A DNA stretch of 64,000 nt from Anastatus disparis (taxonomy: Eukaryota > Arthropoda > Insecta > Hymenoptera > Eupelmidae): assembly GCA_017163975.1 (NCBI GenBank), contig JAFFSR010000346.1, positions 1,054,501 through 1,118,500 on the forward strand. Direction: 5' to 3'. The notes beneath the pieces are model-generated. The model searched no databases. It worked only from the letters and a program-made list of their open reading frames with translations, and was not told where the DNA came from. Made by a program: the position numbers and the translations under genes. Positions 11,435 through 22,638 of the stretch are shown here, piece by piece (position 1 is the first letter of the stretch; every line of letters begins with the position of its first letter).

Positions 11435-13693
11435 CCCTGGTAGAAAATGAAACGCTTTTTCTACCATTTTATGGCCATTTCTTTAAAGTGAAGAGCAGAA
11501 AATGGGAATGTTTTATGGCCATTATTTGAACTAATATGAAACGTTTTTTTCAACCTTCATAGTGCTAAAAAATGCTAATAAAATGTTGAGTCTGATCCAC
11601 TATTATTTGAATATAGATAGTTAACAGTAGAGTCTATCAAATTGTGCTCTAATTGATTCCCTACTAAAAAATGTCAGGTGAAAAATCACCTGATTTTTCA
11701 CTTGATTTCTCACCTGATTTCTCATGCCAAAATCTCATGTGACTATTAGCGTAAAAAAACTAAGTTCCAAACCTATCGAAAAATTCTAAGTTTTTATCAC
11801 GGAAAACAACATTGAGAAGTATGATTCTTTTTTTCATTTTTCATAATTTGAAATTGATTTTTTATACGTAGAATTTCAATTTTTTAATTTCATTTTTCTG
11901 GTCATAGAAATAAATTTCAAACCACTCTAAAAATTATAAGTCCCGATCTTATAATTTTTAACACAAGCCTCTTTTATTTACGTGAGAGAGAGAGAAAGAG
12001 AGAGAAAAACATCAAAAATACATGCACAAGAAGCCTCTTTTATTCTTTTATACACTATGAGTTGAATTAAAATGGAAAAAAAGTGTGTACATACTTTTGA
12101 TAAAACTACACTATTTATAAGTTAAGATTTTAAAGTTTTTATTGTCGTGACCATGTGCGTTCGTTGTTCCTTTACACTAGAAAAAGCAACACATTTAGTA
12201 AAATGTTCCTGAGCATTGTCTCAATATAATACATCTCTCATCGTACTTTTTAAAATACAATTCGCTCAAATTTATATAAACGTAACGTGCACAGTATCGC
12301 TTGTCTTTTCTTTCTTGTTATGAGAGAAACATAGACAGAATACAATAGTTCATAAATACGAGCGTATATTTCTTTTAGCAATAGTTTGCGTTAGGCCAAG
12401 TCTGTTGTCGAGAGATATTTTCGCTTGAGGCACGAGAGGTGCCGACAGGAGGCGCATGAGTCGTTTCAGCTATAGCTAAATGTGTTGCTTTTTCTAGTGT
12501 AAAGGAACAACGGACACACGTGGTTACGATAGTAAAAACTTTAAAATCTTAACTTATAAATAGTGTAGTTTTATCAATAGTATGTACACACTTTTTTTCC
12601 ATTTTAATTCAACTCATAAATAGTGTATGAAAGAATAAAAGAGGCTTCTTGTGCATGTGTTTTTGATGTTTTCTCTCTCTTTCTCTCTCTCACGTAAATA
12701 AAAGAGGCTTGTGTTAAAAATTATAAGATCGGGACTTATAATTTTTAGAGTGGTTTGAAATTTATTTCTATGACCAGAAAAATGAAATTAAAAAATTGAA
12801 ATTCTACGTATAAAAAATCAGTTTCAAATTATGAAAAATGAAAAAAGAATCATACTTCTCAATGTTGTTTTCCGTGATAAAAACTTAGAATTTTTCGATA
12901 GGTTTGGAACTTAGTTTTTTTACGCTAATAGTCACATGAGATTTTGGCATGAGAAATCAGGTGAGAAATCAAGTGAAAAATCAGGTGATTTTTCACCTGA
13001 CATTTTTTAGTAGGGTTACTATTAAGAATCATTTAAGGTTTTTCTTGAAAGTTATCATTAATCATTAATAGAATCACTTTTGTTAATATATTCGCGCGTA
13101 TATATTTTGAGTTGTGATCGGATTGTTAGAGGTTATTTTTAAACGATTAATAAAATTTTCCATTTATTATTTTAAAAAACGATATTTTTATACTCGTTTC
13201 GTACTGCGTTTCATATTTTTATTTTAATAAAATTTAATATTATTTTTATTTTTATAAATTCCAATAAAAATAAACATTGACGAAGGAATGTGAATAAATA
13301 CTAATCTATATTTTCTCGCCACGTGGCAAAAGTGAGGTTATGATTTTACCTATGATCTGAAAAATTAAGGACTCATTACTAAAAAGTTATATAACTAGTC
13401 AAAAAAAGTTGTCCACAGTTTACCTAATTTTTAGATAGCTGTTACTGATTTTTGCTCTCCGTTTACTTAAAGTGCGTATTTTTTTTGGCTAAATACAAAA
13501 ATTTTGAACAACATTTTTATATTAGCATTTTTTGCCTATAAGATGCTAACCAATATACCAAAAAATTTGAGCTCTGCAGATTCAGCAAAAAATTGCCATT
13601 TATTCGCCAATATTGACATGACAAAATATTACTATTGAAAATGGTCATAAATTGTTGTTTACACCATTTTTAATGTTCAAATTTCTACCAGGG
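11435..13693. mobile_element. CCCTGGTAG inverted-repeat element, host of a foldback
   Basis: Left end CCCTGGTAGAAAATG (11435) and right end TTTCTACCAGGG (to 13693) are inverted copies, with weaker similarity continuing inward (ATGGYCATTTY). The foldback element at 11659-13015 is inserted within it. No coding frame; superfamily unknown. Confidence 0.55.
11659..13015. mobile_element. Foldback element with ~545-bp arms
   Basis: Arms at about 11659-12201 and 12471-13015 are near-perfect inverted copies around a ~270-bp centre. Outer ends are CCCTACTAAAAAATGTCAGG, followed by two to four CACCTGA units. The arms include a GAGAGA/CTCTCT run and AAAAGAGGCTTCTTGTGCAT. A duplex this long would form a very stable RNA hairpin if transcribed. 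No open frame. Confidence 0.85.
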
Positions 13694-14203
13694 TTCTTAT
13701 GGTGCTAAAACATAAAATTTAATAACAAGTGATAACAGTTTCTTGATGATTAAAAATTTCTAAATTCATCAACAATACATTAAAAAAACATCACCTAAAA
13801 TAATACATTTTAGGTGTAACAATAAAAATAAAAAATGAAACTTACAAGTATTACACATGTGGTATTACATAACTGTCAAACTATTTTTGTTTTATAAAAA
13901 TATATAATAATAGATATTTCTATTAATAATAAAAATTTTCGCAAGTTATACAAATCTTTAACATAGGTAATTTAGGTGAGTTACATTTGTACAAAGTGAC
14001 TAGCAAGTGTGTTCCTTTATGTACTTGGCATTTGATTCAAGATTTTGACTCACATGAATGAATCTGATTCAATTATACTTAATCTCATTTAACAATTATT
14101 GCGTTTTATTGTAAATAATTTATTCTTGAAACCGTTTTATCAAAAAAATTAATTTCATTTTAATAATTCAACTATGTATTCATTATATACGTTGTTTAAT
14201 TTT
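13694..14203. other. AT-rich spacer, nothing recognised
   Basis: No frame, repeat or motif that I can support. Confidence 0.4.
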
Positions 14204-14524
14204 TCAGTGTCGTGTATTATTGCAATTTTCATATTTTTTAATATGTATCATTTCTGATAGCAATCTTTTTTGATAATTGCATTCAATGTCTAATATCTTT
14301 GAGGTTCCTATGTTTGTATCAAAGCTATGGCCAGAATTTTTACAGTGTGTAACCAATGCAGATTTGTCTCTATTATGTTTCAAATCACTTATATGTTGTA
14401 AATAAAGAAAAATTGAAACAGATACTGCTATTAGTTTATTCAGTTCCTTAAAAAAATTTTTAGCTGCTGTCAGCTGCTCAAGAATAATATAATTATTGAT
14501 TGATGAAGAGAAGTTTTTGATCAT
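14204..14524 (-). pseudogene. Penelope-like element, C-terminal GIY-YIG fragment
   Basis: A 106-codon frame on the minus strand. Its last 70 residues (KLIAVSVSIFLYLQ, SALVTHCKNSGHSFD, NYQKRLLSEMIHIKK) resemble the distal part of the GIY-YIG endonuclease domain found at the C-terminus of Penelope-like retroelements in arthropods. The family's reverse transcriptase (normally several hundred residues upstream) is missing, as is the GIY-YIG motif itself, so this is a truncated remnant, consistent with frequent 5' truncation of such elements. The first 30 residues before KLIA are probably unrelated sequence. Identification rests on motif recall, not on a search. Confidence 0.6.
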
Positions 14525-14863
14525 GGTCAGTTGTATGCTGCGATGTCTAGAGTTTGATCTTATATCCTACACGCCAAAGAACTAATATAAATATTGAAAA
14601 TTATGTATGTGAAAAATTATATTAAAAATTTTTTTTAATTTTATTTTTTTATTTTTTAATGACGCATTAAAGGCACTTCGTACTGTTTGATTTTAAGGTT
14701 CATAATTTTAGTTTTTATTTAAAATTAATTTTTGATAGATGACCACTCATCATTTTTTTCAAAACAATAAAATTGCTACTAAAATAATTTCGTTTATTAA
14801 AATTACTTATCATGTTTATAGGTGTTATTATATCCATAGTTGACCCTGGAGTATAAATTTGTT

Positions 14864-14892
14864 GCGCGCTTCGCGCGCATGAATGTCGCTAG
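14864..14892 (+). mobile_element. Helitron-like 3' terminus
   Basis: A GC hairpin (GCGCGC TTC GCGCGC, 14864-14878) in AT-rich DNA is followed 10 bases later by CTAG (14889-14892) and T, the layout of a Helitron 3' end. I could not place a matching 5' TC end, so the element's extent is unknown. Confidence 0.45.
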
Positions 14893-16239
14893 TATAGTAG
14901 AAAATAGGTTAAAAATATGAATTACTTAATAACTCAATTTTCGAAAAAAAATATCATCAGCCATTTTTGTTGTGAGACGCTTCATTTACAGATCATTATC
15001 AATATCTAAATTAAAAATCGTTAAAAATCGTTTAAAATTTATTTTGGAAAGGTTTTAATGTCATATTAAATATTTTTTGACTATTTTTGTAATTTTAAAT
15101 AACTGTAAAAAGTATTAATATTTTTAGGTTAGAATGCAAATTATGATTCCGCATTTTAAAATACATAGGACTTCCTATGGTCCATAAATAGGAGTCTATT
15201 AAAAGTTTAAATCCTATCAAGAAACACGCGTTTATTTTAAGATTATTGTTTTCAAAACAAATGGATGACGATATCAATTATTTCTATGATCTTTTATCTG
15301 CAAAACAAATTACTGTTTGGATCAAATTATGATAAAATAAGAATACAATTAATAAAAAGTTATGAGCTCTATATTATAAGTGCTTATCTTTAATTTTTTC
15401 AATTTTTTTAGTTTATATATGGCTTTTATTTTAATTGTATCAAAAAGAGGAGATTTTGTCGAAAACGCTTATATTTTTTTGTAGCTTTAGGATCATTCAA
15501 ATTTTATTCAAAATTATATATTACATGCGTGTTTCATAATCAGAGCCACTTTTCTTACTGTTTCATTATAGGCTACTTTACCTTGGGGCTTATCAAAACT
15601 TACGAAAAGGAAAGCGAAAAGGAGGGGTGCTGGTTATTTACTCCTACGGTGATTTTTTTTCATTAAAAAGATTATTGTATAATATTTAAAATTTGAAACA
15701 GATTTTTCATTTGAAAACTACAAAGTTGAGCAACTACGCAGTTTGCCTGCTAAAACTAAGTACATCATTCTCTTACGTTAAATGATATATATTTTTATAC
15801 ATATGTGAACGTGTACATACAAAGCGCGCACACACACACTAAGACGTATCTTTAATAGTTGATTCTTATTGTTTTTTCTCAAATGTTTGTGTGTGTGCGA
15901 ATAGATTACATTCATGTTTACTACATATATATTAATTTCTGTCAATCAGTTTCGTGACTGCTATACCAGTTTTTAGATTTCTTTTGTCAAGATCAATATT
16001 TTCAATATATTGAGATAAATTTATTGACAATACAATAATATTGTCCAATAACCCTTAGGTAATTATTGTATTGATATTAACATTGTCAGAATTTATATTG
16101 TATCGATATCGTATTGCTTTTCAATACGATATCAATACGATATTGATATTTTTATCGAGTATGGTGAAGCTCTACTCCAGAGCATCCCCCCACGGGCGAA
16201 AGAGGATAGGGATACTTTGATAGTTTATATACGTCAACG
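14893..16239. other. AT-rich spacer with short simple repeats
   Basis: A (CA)n run at about 15820-15840 and (TG)n at 15885-15900 can pair with each other. ATCGATATCGTATTG-type repeats occur at 16095-16150. No gene recognised. Confidence 0.4.
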
Positions 16240-16425
16240 TAAGGCCGAGTCCAGACTTGAACCATGTGAAAGTGTCTTTGCGACTTTGTTCCTGTGACGT
16301 GGACTTTTATTGGCTAGCTCTAATGGAATTGTCGAAATTCCATTAGAGCTAGCCAATAAGGGTTCACGTCACAGACACAAAGTCGCAAAGACACTTTCAC
16401 ATGGTAAAAGTCTGGACTCGGCCTA
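16240..16425. mobile_element. 186-bp hairpin MITE
   Basis: Arms beginning AAGGCCGAGTCCAGACTT pair almost perfectly across the whole element, meeting at GGAATTGTCGAAATTCC. The arms include CAAAGTCGCAAAGACACTTT. No coding content. Confidence 0.85.
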
Positions 16426-16668
16426 ACGGAATACATCCATTGTTAAATTTTGGAATTTCGTGATCACATTCCATCTTTTTTTTTAAAACATCCAAATACC
16501 TTATCTCTTATTAATGAGAGTTGCGACCTTCATGCAATGTATTTACAGAATTTTTTAATTTTTAATTTTTTAATTTTTCTAAAGAAATAATTTTTCTGTA
16601 TTTAGCACATCACCTAAAATAAAATGTTAAATTATGGGCCGTGCATGCTCATAAAGCCTCCTTCAGGC

Positions 16669-17486
16669 TCGAATGTATAGTCGATACTCAACACTCAGTT
16701 CTCAACCCTCAGATCTTAAAGTTTCATTGTTCCGTGTTCGCTATAAACGTGTGTCTTCGTTTATAGGGAACATGGAACAATGAAACTTTAAGATCTGAGG
16801 GTGAAATCAGATGGAGCGGAAAATAGACGACGGAACGTCACAAAACATTCATTCCGTCGCCTTGTTTTCCGTCAAATTTTTTCCCTATATTCACATGGCG
16901 CGGAATGTAGCTGAAAAATTGTTAAAAATAGCATACAAATGTATCCGCGAATTTTAAATTAACAACAAAAATGTTAAAAAAGTTGGAAATAATCACCTAT
17001 TGTTATTGTAATGAGATTCTTTTTTTATAAAAATAAAATATAGTTTGTTATTATAACCAAATATTTCAATTAACATCATTATTTTTTAATTATAAAATTG
17101 CTAATCAACGTCACAGAACTTCTATTCCGCTCCATGTGAATATAGGGAAACAAATTTGACGGGATAATAGAAGCGTCACAGACTTTTTGAAATTGTTTAA
17201 ACAAATAGTTAACCAAAATAGAATTTAAAAGTTTGATTGAAATTAAAAGTACAGCTATGGAAAGCAAATTAAAAATATTTCGTGAGGTTATTGAAGCACT
17301 AATAATTTTTTTAAACAAAATAAAAATTGATGTCGTCTATTACGTCGTCTTTACTCCGTTGGCGGAATACAAAGATGCGGAATTGAGGTTCTGTGACGTT
17401 CCGTCGCCTATTTTCCGCTCCATCTGATTTCACCCTGAGGGTTGAGAACGAAGTGCTGAGTGTTGAGTATCGACTATAAATTCGAG
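16669..17486. mobile_element. Hairpin MITE split by another element
   Basis: Left arm (GTCGATACTCAACACTCAGT ... CCCTCAGATCTTAAAG) and right arm (CTTTAAGATCTGAGGG, then TTGAGAACGAAGTGCTGAGT ...) match as inverted copies once the 635-bp insertion at 16800-17434 is removed. Confidence 0.8.
16800..17434. mobile_element. Nested element with GGTGAAATCAGATGG ends
   Basis: Inverted ends GGTGAAATCAGATGGAGCGG are flanked by CTGAG on both sides (16795-16799 and 17435-17439); the duplication could be read as up to 7 bp because of the shared GG. A second inverted pair lies inside (GTCAAATTT...CCCTATATTCACATGG at 16868-16896 and 17128-17165). No transposase; superfamily unknown. Confidence 0.75.
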
Positions 17487-17566
17487 CCTTACTCCCACAA
17501 GTATTCGGAAAAATTATATCAATTATTGCAGTTATTAATTTATTAATAGCGCCAACCGCACAAATT

Positions 17567-17610
17567 TGTTTCTATCACTTTAATCATTAATGATTAAAGT
17601 GATAGAAACA
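17567..17610. repeat. Perfect 44-bp palindrome
   Basis: TGTTTCTATCACTTTAATCA followed by TT and the exact reverse complement, with no unpaired centre. Confidence 0.95.
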
Positions 17611-19240
17611 AGTCCACATAAATTTAATAATGAGATAATTGAAAATTTTATTTAGGAGCTCAGTACTTCAATCAATTTATCATTTTACTTTAAAATACAA
17701 AAAAACACGTGTGCAAATACTTTTTATCATCATAATTTATTAACTAAATTTCACGCAATCGATTAAATAAAGATTTTCTCTTATAAATTAAAAAAAATAA
17801 TTCTCATTATTAACTCTCTGAAACTTTTCATATGACTATGACCTTAGTAAAAAAAGTATAAATGATAGTTTCAATTTATATTGGAATTGTTGAAGAAATG
17901 ATATTATTTTATTATTGGTTAAAAAAAAATTAACAAATAAGAGCAAACAATGAAATATTTTAAATATTATATGATCCTAAAAAGGTAAAAAAGTTAACAT
18001 AAAAATTTATTTACATTAATTAAATTCCGTAATTTCTAAGTTTATTATACTGAAATATCGTATAACCTTTAAAAATTAATTCCATTAATTTTTATCTATC
18101 ATTGGTTATAATCAAACAGTACTATTAGAAATGGAACGTTATTTAGTATATTTAATTTTTAAAAAATAATCTTGCAAATAAATTTTTTAACATCACTATC
18201 ACTTTTTTTAAAATGAATTTTGTTTAATTAATCAAATGGTAACAAAATATTTAGATTTTGTGAACCTGTTAATTTTTTTATAGAAATGTTTTATGTATTT
18301 ATTGTAAGTTAAATATCGAACTATGATCTGATTTACAATGTATTTTTATTTGTTTTGTTGTATGAATTTTTGAACTAATAATCAAAGTGCATTTTAGGGA
18401 ATAGAATTTCTTTAAATGCTAATTGAACTGTTTATGTGAAAGGAGAAAAATTCTTTTTTTATTAGCCATATGATATATCAAACATTCATACTAAATTAAT
18501 CTTATGATGCTAATGGCCTTTTTTCAGGATTGTAAATTAATTAAACAAAATATGCTACTTTTTTTAATATTTTGGACAGCTATTAATTGAATATGTTCTT
18601 TAAAGACTAAATTTAGTGACTTATGTATTATTAGAATCATACTTCAAAACCAAGCTCATTACAGATAAATATATTTTATTAGCAAATGCAAAAAATGTTG
18701 AGAAAAGAATACTTTTTGATTTGACAAAAAAGCTGATGAAAAATTATTAGCAATATAAAACCAATATCATGCTTTGATTAATTTATTAAAAATATTTCAG
18801 TGCATTGCTAGATTTTTTTATTATCATTCCATTGGACAGTAAAAACGTGAGATTTTGCATCCCTAAATGTGCGTCATGAAGTATTTCAGTTACAGTCATT
18901 ACAAATGTATATTTTTTATTTTTGTCTTTATTTATTAATCTTCTAGAAAAATAATACATTAGTTGTGCTTTACAAAAAAATATAATAAAATTATCTGCGC
19001 TATATATATATTTTGGTTTACCTATGTCTCAATAATTTTCTCGTTCAATATTACTGCTAACCTCCCTTAATCTCATCCTTCACTAACACTTTTACCATCT
19101 GTTTATTTTGCTTTGCTTTATACTTGGATGCTTTAAGATATTTATTATGATTTTTCCATATACTTTATCGGTTCTATTCTGTTTCACATTTTACTTCGAT
19201 TGCGGTTTTGCTTCACACACTCTATCTACTCTATTACTTT
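17611..19240. other. AT-rich DNA, nothing recognised
   Basis: About 1.6 kb without a frame above 60 codons, without obvious repeats and without similarity to the rest of the window. Confidence 0.5.
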
Positions 19241-19310
19241 ACTGAAAAGAATCAGATGATAAGATAATCCTGATTAACCTAATTTGTCACCTGATTTATC
19301 ATGCTAAAAC
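19241..19310 (+). repeat. CACCTGA terminal module, solo copy
   Basis: Contains TTGTCACCTGATTTATCATG and CTAAAACA, matching the module at the ends of the foldback element (11659 and 13015) and at 430-535 and 21545-21612. Confidence 0.6.
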
Positions 19311-19896
19311 ATAAAGTGCATAAAAAAAATTAAAAAATCATATGCAACATCAATTTAAAAATATTTATTGAATAAAAAAATATTTCATTATAATCCTTGG
19401 CTACTTTTAACCTCTAGAACGTCCTTTAGCCATTAATTAGTCAAGTCACAAAAAAAATTATAAGAACAGACTAAATCTAACTTATTTGAATTTTCTGAAG
19501 TTTCTCTTTTAACAAAATGATGGCCGGATGTTGTAAAGCATTTTATACTAAGAACATAAATTGTGCATGGAATAGAATCATATCAGAAGAAAGAAATTTG
19601 ATTAACTATAATTTTTTTATATAAAATCGTTGCTTTAGAATTTAATAATAAAAATCAATGATGAATAGTTAAATTATAATTATTGAGTCATAGTTTTATT
19701 TTTCAAATAAAATTATTAATATAAACATTGCCAACTTCTGCTCATAAAACTTTGTTTTCTTTTTGTGTGAAGATGTCGAGAGTGTGAAGTATCGCTCTAT
19801 ATTTGTTATTGTATATTTAAAATTAAAATATGATAACATTTTTATGACATTTACTTCTAAATTATCTTTTTAAAAATTGTACTATAAAATAGTACA
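19311..19896. other. AT-rich spacer, nothing recognised
   Basis: No feature found. Confidence 0.4.
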
Positions 19897-20285
19897 TTAA
19901 GAAGGGGCCGAACTATCTGTCTTTGTCTAATAGCGTTTTCCATCATTTATGTAAACACTATCCGGTATAACAAGAAAAAAATAACAGCCCCCGCTAGATA
20001 TTAGTATGATAAGTAAATTTTGTAATAACAACCAAATTTTTTCACTGCGTAGTTTTTGAATAATTAGAGACCTACCAAAAAAAGATAGGTTATATTCTAG
20101 ATTGCTAGTAGGTCTCTAATTAGTCGAAAACTATGCGGTAAAAAATTTGGTTGTTATTACAAAATTTACTAATTATACTAATATCTAGCGGGGGCTGCTA
20201 TTTTTTTCTTGTTATACCGGATAGTGTTTACATGAATGATGAAAAACGCTATTAGACAAAGACAGATAGTTCAGCCCCTTCTTAA
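19897..20285. mobile_element. TTAA-flanked hairpin MITE (family B)
   Basis: Ends TTAAGAAGGGGCCGAACTAT and complement; arms pair across nearly the whole element (CCCCGCTAGATATTAGTAT in both). Copies at 44596-44984 and 54449-54836. Confidence 0.88.
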
Positions 20286-20738
20286 GCAATAACTTAGGAA
20301 AATACAGATGTTATAAACATTTTAGCTTATACGGCACCATAAAATATTCATCCATTAGCCTGGCAAGTAATTTTGGAAATTTCAAATAAGATTTAAAATG
20401 TTTCAGGATTTAAAAAAAAAAATATTAAAAAATCAATAGTACAATTTCAATAGTTTAATTTATCTTAAATACTTCTAGACTGACAGCTTGAAAATTTTTT
20501 TCAAAAATTTAGTATAATGCCATGTAAAAATACAAATAATAAGAATTTTTATTCATATAATAATAATAGGGAACATATTATCATTAAAAAGAATAATTTA
20601 AAATAATGAACCATTTTATTTATATGAATTTTATGATTTTTATATTATTTTAAAAAAATCAATAAAATAAAAAATTACTTAACAATTTCTTGATTGATTT
20701 CAAAACTTTTGTTAGTCAAAATTGTATATGGAATACTG
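20286..20738. other. AT-rich spacer, nothing recognised
   Basis: No feature found. Confidence 0.4.
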
Positions 20739-21134
20739 TTAAGAGCAGGCCAGATTCGCTGTCCTTGTCTAATTGAGATTTTTGTTATTTACTCAAGTAT
20801 TAATCGGTGTATCTGCAAATCGAAGGTTGAGCGCAATAGATATTATTATGAACATCTATGCACAAGAAAAAAAATCTACCGCTTTGTTTTTGAGAAAACT
20901 AAGGAACGCGAAAATATTATAAACATAAACTTTTGCTTCGGCGTTCCTTACTTTTCTCAAAAACAAAGCGGTAGAATTTTTTTTCTTGTGCATAGATGTT
21001 CATAATAATATCTATTGCGCTCAACCTTTAATTTGAAGATACACTGATTAATACTCGGATTAATACTTAAGTAAAAAACAAAAAACTCAATTTTTACTCG
21101 GTCGGTATCAGATTCTACTCCGGCCTGCTCTTAA
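20739..21134. mobile_element. TTAA-flanked hairpin MITE (family C), complete
   Basis: Ends TTAAGAGCAGGCCAGATTCG and GGCCTGCTCTTAA; arms pair through CACAAGAAAAAAAATCTACC and the centre GAACGC/GCGTTC. This copy shows what the split copy at 22412-26530 looked like before the ISL2EU insertion. Its right TTAA is shared with the next MITE. Confidence 0.88.
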
Positions 21135-21865
21135 CAGGATGTCGGAGTTGTTGAAATCGATTTTTGCTTTTTTTATTTTATTGATATCTTTTTAAATTTA
21201 TTATTTAAGTAAATATAATGATTTGTCCACATTAAAGCTATGCTGATACAATAATTTTCGTTGAAATGAAAATTTAATTGAGCTTCCCTATTAAAAACAG
21301 GAAAATCCCGTATCAGGTGATTATCGCCAAACAGAACGATTTGTGATCTTACCATTTTAAACCATGCTAGTCATAGAACAATTTTGAAAATTTTGGAAAA
21401 TTTGAACTTAGAAAATTTTTAGATAATTTGGTCTTAGAAAAATTTGACTAATCACAAAAAATTTCTAGTTCAAAATTTCAAAATTTTTAAAAATTGTTCT
21501 AATTGACTAAGCATGGTTAAAACGTGAAAACCAACAAAATCGATACATGATATTTTGGCATGATAAATCACCTGATAAATCAGGTGACTTGTCACCTGAT
21601 TTTTCACCAGGGTTATTTTTTTATGAACTTTGAATGAAAATTAGATATCAAGCCCGATATACCTAACCTCAAAATAGTATACATCGAAAGTTTGCTTATA
21701 GCTTTTTATGTATAATGTTTTGGTGAATTTCTTGACTTGTCGCACTCGAGATTAATATTACAAATTTTCTTATTGTAACAAAAAAATTTTATTTGACGTA
21801 CCATTTATTCATAAGCTTTGGATGAAAATATTATTAAGAGGGGGGGGGCTCCGTCATGCCATTAA
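21131..21865. mobile_element. TTAA-flanked MITE (family D), with insertion
   Basis: Starts TTAACAGGATGTCGGAGTT and ends CTCCGTCATGCCATTAA, matching the family-D copy at 9763-10172 in inverted orientation (shared ATATCTTTTTAAATT, CCTAACCTCAAAATAGTATA). It is longer because of an insertion at about 21355-21612. Confidence 0.75.
21355..21612. mobile_element. Hairpin plus CACCTGA module inside MITE D
   Basis: TTTTAAACCATGCTAGTCAT and its complement near 21515 enclose AAAATTTT-rich arms. The right part is ATTTTGGCATGATAAATCAC followed by two CACCTGA motifs, and the segment closes at CACCAGGGTT. Absent from the sister copy at 9763. Confidence 0.6.
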
Positions 21866-22097
21866 GAGTTGAAATTAAAATAAACATATTATATATTTCA
21901 AATATTCTAAAGAAAACAATACTATTCAATAATAAACTTGCCAAAAATATATTTTTTTAAAAGTTTGTTTATTTAATTTTAAAATTCAAATTGAATCATT
22001 TCTAGAAGAAACAGCTGTTTTGCAAAACAAAATTTAAAAGTTTATTGTTTGAAAGAATAGTGTAATACTATAATTAAAGAAATACAAACTAGACCCT

Positions 22098-22335
22098 GTT
22101 GAAAACAATGACGTCTTTGGTCGTGTCTTAGATTGGAACATAAAAAGACGTCATTTTTCCAATGTTTAGAAAAACTATTTAACAAATGACGTCTTTTTAT
22201 AAAAAAATACGTCTTTGGAATTCTAAAAAGACGTTATTTGTTAAATAGATTTTCTAAACATTGGAAAAATGACGTCTTTTTTGTTCCAATCTAAGACACG
22301 ACCAAAGACGTCTTCAAAGACGTCATTTTCTCCAA
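22098..22335. mobile_element. Hairpin MITE with repeated GACGTC
   Basis: Arms sharing CTTTGGTCGTGTCTTAGATT and CCAATGTTTAGAAAA are inverted copies. AAAGACGTCATTT-like motifs occur about seven times. The left edge CCCTGTTGAAAA resembles the CCCTGGTAG and CCCTAGTGG ends seen elsewhere in the window. Confidence 0.75.
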
Positions 22336-22638
22336 ATTTAAAAAAAAAATAACGTCATTTCTCATGAATTATGACATTTAAAAATGTCTTTATATGATAT
22401 TTATTTCCCATTTAACGGCAGGCCGGAGTAGAACCTGATACCGACGGAGTAACAATTGAGTTGTTTGTTATTTACTCAAGTATTACCGGTGTATCTTTAA
22501 AATAAAGGTTGATCGCAATAGATATTATTATTATGAATATCTATACGCTAGGTAAGTACCGCCGAAAGCGCCGTCTCGTGAATACTTTTTTACTTAAAGG
22601 GACGGACTAGCAGAACTCCGAATAAACAAAACCTCAAA

